DNA of 64,000 bases, from positions 36,273,394-36,337,393 of the forward strand of contig OX328105.1 of assembly GCA_946811185.2 (NCBI GenBank). Reading direction: 5' to 3'. Positions within the stretch are counted from its first letter, which is position 1. Each line of letters begins with the position of its first letter. A model generated the notes under the pieces. The model was not told where the DNA came from, ran no database searches, and saw only the letters and a program-made list of their open reading frames with translations. A program made the translations under genes and the position numbers. Origin of the DNA: Hippopus hippopus. Taxonomy: Eukaryota; Mollusca; Bivalvia; Cardiida; Cardiidae. Shown piece after piece: positions 58,101-64,000 of the stretch.

Positions 58101-58885
58101 GTAATAATTACGAAAGTTTGGTTTTCATAGGCACCCACATTCACTCATTCATTCATTCTCAATGGACTTTCAAAGTAATCGAGCCTGTTTTAAACATTTA
58201 TCTTCACTCGTTTTCATCTAGGTTTTTAACCGTTTTTTTTTTTTCCTTTATGAAACCATAATCCCTCTTGTATCTTCATGCCAAATATTGCCCCTGATGG
58301 TTGCAAGGTTGCACAGATTACTGCAGATAGAAAATGCATTTCATTTTATTGCGGCTAGCCATAGACATAACAACAACAGTTTTCGGTTTAAATTGAAGAC
58401 AAATCCCTACAGTTTCTTTACCCCATACACCTTATATTGATTTTTTTGTCTACGTTTACACAGCTGACTATATTATAACACCGTCAAGTTTTAACAGCGT
58501 TTGCTTACTCTCTGACTGTAAAGACGTCTCTTTAAGAGGTTTTTTTTTTTTTTTTCGAGTATGATCAATTCTAGATGTAGATTTATATCCATCTTTTAAA
58601 CCATGACAATCTCTTTGTTTTTGTTTTTTATCAAAGGAGTAGTCTTAAATAGTCAAGTACAGTACACGTACTGTCAACACAATTTTTATTTAGGAGTGGT
58701 AGGTCTAAATTAAATTGTGGGGGGAAAATGAAAAATTAGCAGACGGGAAAAATAGATGATCTAACAAAGTATTAAACTGGGGAAAAGACAACCGTTATAA
58801 TAACATTACGTCAAACAGAGGAAAACATCCAGAAAGGGGCCTTAAGAATATCAAATGAACCCAACGGAAATGTTCATCTTGCCTG

Positions 58886-59210
58886 CAGAGCCCAGGGTTC
58901 GTAGCTCAGTCGGTAGCGTGCAGGACTTGAGAGCACGGGGTCCAGGATTCGATCCCTGGCTACAACCCCTGGCTCGGCCAATTTCTTTCCGAGGATTGAT
59001 GATAGTCACTGCGACAGGATTCATTCCTCTCCCACCGCTGACCATTGTTTCGATGATGATTATGTGGGAAAGCAGCCAGTGGCTTGGAAAGAAAATTGTG
59101 CGGAGTACTGGTAAAAGAGACTCCAGGAAAGCATAGATAGGTGCACTGGCCGCCGCGATATAACTGAAATAATGTTGAAAACGGCGTTAAAAACTATACA
59201 ATCAATCAAT
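58886..59210 (+). mobile_element. SINE-1, full length with 11-bp target duplication
   Basis: A box GTAGCTCAGTCGGTAG, B box GGATTCGATCCCTGG, tail (AATC)n. CATCTTGCCTG flanks it exactly on both sides (58875-58885 and 59211-59221), the mark of LINE-driven insertion. Confidence 0.93.
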
Positions 59211-59489
59211 CATCTTGCCTGAAGACTACGTGAAAGTTGTATGTACACATGAAGGCCAGCAGATATTTTAGAATCAAAGTGTTGCTTCTGTCGTCTGTCT
59301 GGTGGGTAAAGCGAGACACTTCTATAGACCCTTGATCATTTACCTTGTTTACACCGGTTTGTCTACGACATCAGTAGATCTCAACAACAGTGCATTAAAA
59401 CAGTGTACAAATCATGCAATATATAGGCTGCGCCTCTTGGACCCACTGTACATAATTTATGTTGCCAGCTCCTGGTTCACAAAAAAAGA

Positions 59490-59979
59490 ACAAAAAACAA
59501 AAAAACCTCTAGCATTGATATTGACAAGACTGTTTTTCCACACACTATTTTTGTTGAACTACATGTATTTGTAAACACTTTCTGCGGTCCACAACTCATT
59601 TGGCAAGCTGTTCCAAGTGTCCACAATTCAATTTCTTTGAATTACACTTTTTTATGTTTAGATGGTAAAATTGTTTGTTCACTTTAAATGTGTGACCTAT
59701 TGTCACTGAGAGGATTTTTTAATGTTTCGAATGTATCTGCTCGGAGTTTGTTGTGTTCTTGGGTACACGTAGACAGGCGGATAGTAGATCTAGATGTGTG
59801 TATGATTCTGATGTAGATAGTTCCATATTTCTTAATCTATCACTGTAGCTAACATCTTTCAATTCTGGAACTATCTTTGTTGCTCGTATCTGTACATTTT
59901 CTATAAAAGTCTGTGAATCCTTTTTTATTCATAACTGACCAGTGATATTTTAATGTAGGTCTCACGGTGGCCTGGTAAG

Positions 59980-59985
<6 letters not shown>
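59490..59985 (-). pseudogene. LINE reverse-transcriptase 3' remnant
   Basis: Minus-strand frames with stops read TVRPTLKYHWSVMNK, then patches like a LINE ORF2 C-terminus (a region similar to 'N..VDTWN.LP..VV', here WTLGTACQMS). It is 5'-truncated and ends at a (CT)n run. Confidence 0.6.
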
Positions 59986-60022
<37 letters not shown>

Positions 60023-60062
60023 ATGCGCGCGCGCGTGCATGCGTGAGTGCGTGTGTGTGTAC
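59986..60062 (+). repeat. (TC)n followed by (GC/GT) dinucleotides
   Basis: TCTC runs into GTGCATGCGCGCGCGCGTGC and then GTGTGTGT. The alternating purine-pyrimidine part could favour Z-DNA. Confidence 0.9.
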
Positions 60063-60074
60063 ACGAAAAATCGT

Positions 60075-60650
60075 AAATAAAAAAAAACTTACCTTTAACA
60101 CCACATTTGGAATATGGTAGTTCAGTCTGGGCAACAAATTTTCAACAAAAAAAAAATTAAAATTGAGAATGTCCAGAGAAGAGCGACAAAACTCGTCCCT
60201 GAGGTCTGCACTTGAACTTATCTACAGCATTCGACTGAAAAGGCTTGAAATTCCAATTCTAGAATACGGTTAAATCTAGGCTTCGTTCCGTCACGGTGGA
60301 AAATTATAAATTAATGAATGATGTCACTAAAGCAGACAAGGAAAAATGTTCCCAAAAAATCCAACCAGTACAGTCAATATTACCAGAGGCCATAACCTAA
60401 AGATTTTCAAAAATCACTGTAGAACAAACTTAAGAAATAACAGTTTTAATAGCCAAAGAACAATTTAAAGTTACTGGAATGGGCAGCCCGAGAACGCAAA
60501 CTTAACAGCAAAATCTGTAAATAGATCTAGTTTTGAAATTAATTTTACCATGAAGTGGAGAAGTAAAGCAATTAAGTTAGAAGTAGACTTTTATAGACCC
60601 GAAACCAGTCAAAGAAAAGAAAACATCGAAAAGGATCATAGAGGCAGAAG
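60075..60650 (+). pseudogene. LINE reverse-transcriptase 3' remnant
   Basis: Plus-strand frames read LPLTPHLEYGSSVWATN, then RRATKLVPEV-like and ENYKLMNDVTKADKEK sections, the usual order at the end of CR1/L2-like LINE ORF2. Many stops and frameshifts. Confidence 0.7.
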
Positions 60651-60947
60651 CCTAAAGACGGCGTTTACAAGAAGTATCTTGAAAAATGAATTATTATATA
60701 TACATTTAAATCGAGTTATCTCCCCTATCTCATTCGTCGCCATTTACAGGTCAGTTCGCTCCCTAACATAGTAATTATCGGTAAAGGTTTGTTACTAAAT
60801 TAAGCTCTAACGTGATTTTCCGTAACTTATGATTCCGATTGTCTTCTTCTAATGGAGGGTAAACAGTACTGATTATCTGTAGAAACAAACGAGTCGTTAC
60901 ATGGAGATTTCCTCAGGAGCTATTTGTTTGAACATGAATTAGGCCAT

Positions 60948-60983
60948 TGTTCCTGCACTGTGTGACGTCACGGTGCAGGAACA
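60948..60983. promoter_or_regulatory. Palindrome centred on a CRE-like TGACGTCA
   Basis: TGTTCCTGCACTG and its complement CGGTGCAGGAACA (one mismatch) flank TGTGACGTCA. TGACGTCA (60963-60970) is the full CREB/ATF site. It lies upstream of the minus-strand zinc-finger gene but 7 kb away, so any role is speculative. Confidence 0.4.
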
Positions 60984-62125
60984 TCAATTTTTCCGGACTC
61001 CATGTTGCGACCCGAAGGGCTTGATTAGATCAATCTGATATTCAGCTATATGTATCGATCTTGGAATTTCGTTGTAGGCTTGGTAAATAGATCTAATTTT
61101 GAACTGTTATGTGTAAGAAATAGGATAAGAGTAATTCTTCTCGCCAATATAATTGATAAATATTAAGATTCACTGCTCTCGTTCCTCCATTGTTTGTTGA
61201 ATGTTGTTGATTTACCCTTTGTCCCAATATATATATTTTTTTGATTTCACCAGAATTCATGTTACCATAAAGATTAGTTGGTCAACTCGTAGACTCGATA
61301 TACAGAATTGTTTTAAGATCAGATTGATCCTATTTACTGCACATGCAGTCTCATCTTCATACAGGTCTGAATTAAAGCTGGTGAAATTGTGTTTGGTTAA
61401 GATTCAAGAGAATATGAAAGATAAATCAAAGTATTACAAGTAAGGTCTCATTGTATTATTATATTTTCTGACATTAGCTTGTTTGTGGTAAATTGCTGAT
61501 CATTTTAATTTATAGCTGCAAGTCTTTCACCACAGGTGAAAGATGCAGTGATTTGTCCCACTCTTGGTGGTATGTCATACTGCCTCCCCCCATAAAGATC
61601 AAAAACAAGGAAAAACAATATAAAGCCCAGAAATATGTGAAAACTATTTCAATCAAAGTCTGACTTATGTTTAATTTCATTTTTTTTTTCCTTACACTCT
61701 TATGACTGTGTATCTTAATCCTTTTTTTCTCAACATTATTTTTCTTCCTCAGAATATCTCACCCTTTGCCTTGAAAATACCTCAGAAGATCGATTTTTTT
61801 TTTGTTTTGTTTTTGACATGGACATCAACTTCTGATTACACTGTGTCTTGGTAAAAGCTTACTAGTTAAAATTGTCTATTACAGTAATAAACTATATGTA
61901 TATATAGAAGCACGTTTGAAAGTGAGCTTGAGAACGAAAGGGTTAATGTAAAAAAATATTTTTGTGTTGGCAAGTCACTACTTCCAATTTTCCTATCAGA
62001 ACTCATTAAATATTGCTTCGGGGCCAAACAATATTGCCTAGACATCTGTTGTAGGGTTCTGGTAAAGTTTCACTTTTGGTTTGTGCAGAGTCTCTTGTGT
62101 TTGTCTAGAGCTGACATTTAGCAAA

Positions 62126-62342
62126 TTAACTCAAACAACAAAATGTTGAACTCAATTAAAAGCATTTGTAGACAACAAATTATATGTATCTCAAACAGGG
62201 ATTTCTGCCTTTGATATGGTAGAAAAGTTGTGTGAAAAGGAGAAAATCCTGGTCAACAGCATTTTTTCCTTTTCCCACAGAGTTTTTAAAAGCTTTCTTC
62301 CTCAGGGTCGTAAAAATTCAGAATTGTGTGGTAAAGGGTTAA
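62126..62342 (+). mobile_element. Family A MITE
   Basis: TTAA at both ends; a moderately diverged hairpin. Confidence 0.85.
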
Positions 62343-63728
62343 GTAAAGTAAAGCATCAGGTCGGACATGATCTGGTAGAAATTTAGATGTTCAGTCTTTG
62401 GTGATTGGCTGATTTTGGAGGTGAGGCTTTTGACTGTACTGCTGGTTCCTGACTTTATAAAATATCATCCCTGCAGTATGGTTGCCAGTAGCCATCATAT
62501 CTGGGTTAGAAATCGCTTGCAGCACACACTAAGATTTAACACATGTTTTTTCTGTAATTTGAAACTTACTGATAAAGCTTGATCACACATGTACAGGTAA
62601 GTTAAAGGATTTAGTTGTTGTAATTAGTGGTGGGCCAACGATAGACTTTAGTCGAAAGTCAGTTCGTTTTGGCTACCGATTGCGATAATCAATTGAGAAA
62701 TCCTGGAACTGATTGTAATCAGTATCGGAACACGCTTGGTCCCGAGACACGAATAGTGGTTTTTTGCCCATGGTTTTGTGACTAATATTAATCACACTCT
62801 TGGATTCAACATGGTGGACAAAAAATACGAAAATTGGCCAGAAAAATGAGCAAGAATTTTTTGTCCATGGTTGTCTTGACAAAACTTGACATCTCAGCAG
62901 GGTTCTCATTTGACCCTGTACCCGGGTTTTGACGCACGGAAATTTGAAATGACCCAACTTTGACGCTCAAAAATGTCTGCCTAAATGTCAGTCTGACGCA
63001 TGAAATCATCATCTAAAGCTTCATATAAATTAACTCACATGCATCCAGCAGAAATATGAGCATTAATAAACACAGTCCGTATTATATGCAAAGGACACAT
63101 GTGGCTCTGTTTATCACAGGTAATCAACCTACCGAGTCATTTATGAAAACGTAATAAATGTGTTAATCCTCTTTATCTAGTGTAAAGTGACTGATTTCGA
63201 AGTCATCTGCTATTCTAAATGTCAAATTCATGTCAAATCATGCAGTAACACTTCTGCAAGAAGTAATTGACATCAAAAATTGATCAAATAGATCGCCCCT
63301 CCCAAAAAAACGTGAAAACCCATGACACTACAATGATCAGTGTGGCATCGTCCTATCAGAGACACTTCAAACTATCTTCTCATCTTTTATAATGAATTTA
63401 AACAGTTAATTTACACAAATCTCTGAATAAAACAATAAGTGGAAGCTAAAATCTCTGATCATGAGTGAAAAAAATTTGGTTGTTTTATGAAATGAAAATA
63501 TAGAGCAAGGGGGGGGGGGGGGGAATTGTCATCTGCAAATGCTTGAAATTATCAAATATGAACAAGTCTGAACTTTTTTTTTAACTAGTTTAGAGATTAA
63601 GATTTAAGGACCAAAATAAAGGGTATTAAATAAAGCAAAGGATTTAATGGTAATATATTACCTTTGATTTTTAAAGTACAAAACGTAACATCTTTATAAA
63701 CTTAATATCTAGACAAATTGTCACAGTA

Positions 63729-63958
63729 TTTAACTCTTTCCCACACAATCCCGACTTTTAACGACCCGGAGAAAGTAAGCTTTTGAAAACATTGTGGGAA
63801 AAGGAGAAAATGCTGGTAACCAGCATTTTCTCCTTTTCCCACAATGTTTTCTACCCTTCCCAAATCAAAATTCAATTTTTGATTCACATTTATTTTGTCA
63901 TCTGCAAGTACTTTCAATTTGGACTAGTCCAAAACTTTGTCGTGTGGTAAAGAGTTAA
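63729..63958 (-). mobile_element. Family A MITE, complete
   Basis: TTAACTCTTTCCCACACAAT to GGTAAAGAGTTAA, 230 bp, perfect central hairpin. A small end fragment of another copy is at 63527-63590 next to a poly-G run. Confidence 0.93.
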
Positions 63959-64000
63959 AGCAAAAAGGGGTTCTCAGTTAAATGGAGAAACCTGTTGTTC

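Overview
This is an AT-rich animal genome window, most likely from a bivalve mollusc. Evidence: spliced genes with canonical GT/AG introns, tRNA-derived SINEs with (AATC)n tails, mariner, Harbinger and LINE remnants, and very many palindromic miniature elements. The bivalve (possibly dreissenid-like) assignment rests on my recollection of similar repeat sequences and is not proven here.

Left half (321-34768, + strand): one gene split into 19 coding exons. The exon phases all agree and the joined frame is 2148 nt (715 residues). It encodes a half-size ABC transporter with an N-terminal nucleotide-binding domain and a C-terminal ABC-2-type membrane domain, of the kind annotated in invertebrates as ABC transporter G family member 20/23-like or ABCH. 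Its introns hold most of the repeats: about 30 copies of a TTAA-flanked hairpin MITE (family A), other MITEs, SINEs, a nearly intact mariner (8006-9346), a second ruined mariner (22300-22800), a Harbinger element with other elements nested inside it (23971-26292), a (GA)n microsatellite and two kinds of element with internal tandem repeats (TR1, TR2).

Middle (34.8-51.8 kb): no gene seen. It consists of repeats: more family A MITEs, four TR1 loci with roughly 145-bp internal repeats, a long-TIR element (37790-38271) and SINE fragments.

Right part (52-64 kb): a minus-strand C2H2 zinc-finger gene (52007-53593, ten fingers, acidic Gln/Glu repeat tail) whose coding exon probably extends to a splice acceptor at 53623-53625. 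Beyond it lie palindromic elements, three LINE 3' remnants, a SINE with a perfect 11-bp target-site duplication, and a palindrome centred on TGACGTCA (60948-60983) that may belong to a distant regulatory region.

The two genes show no functional link. The most unusual features are the density and nesting of the TTAA hairpin MITE, TR1 copies placed inside its hairpin, and an element built on an 11-bp-phased ACG array (9545-10228).
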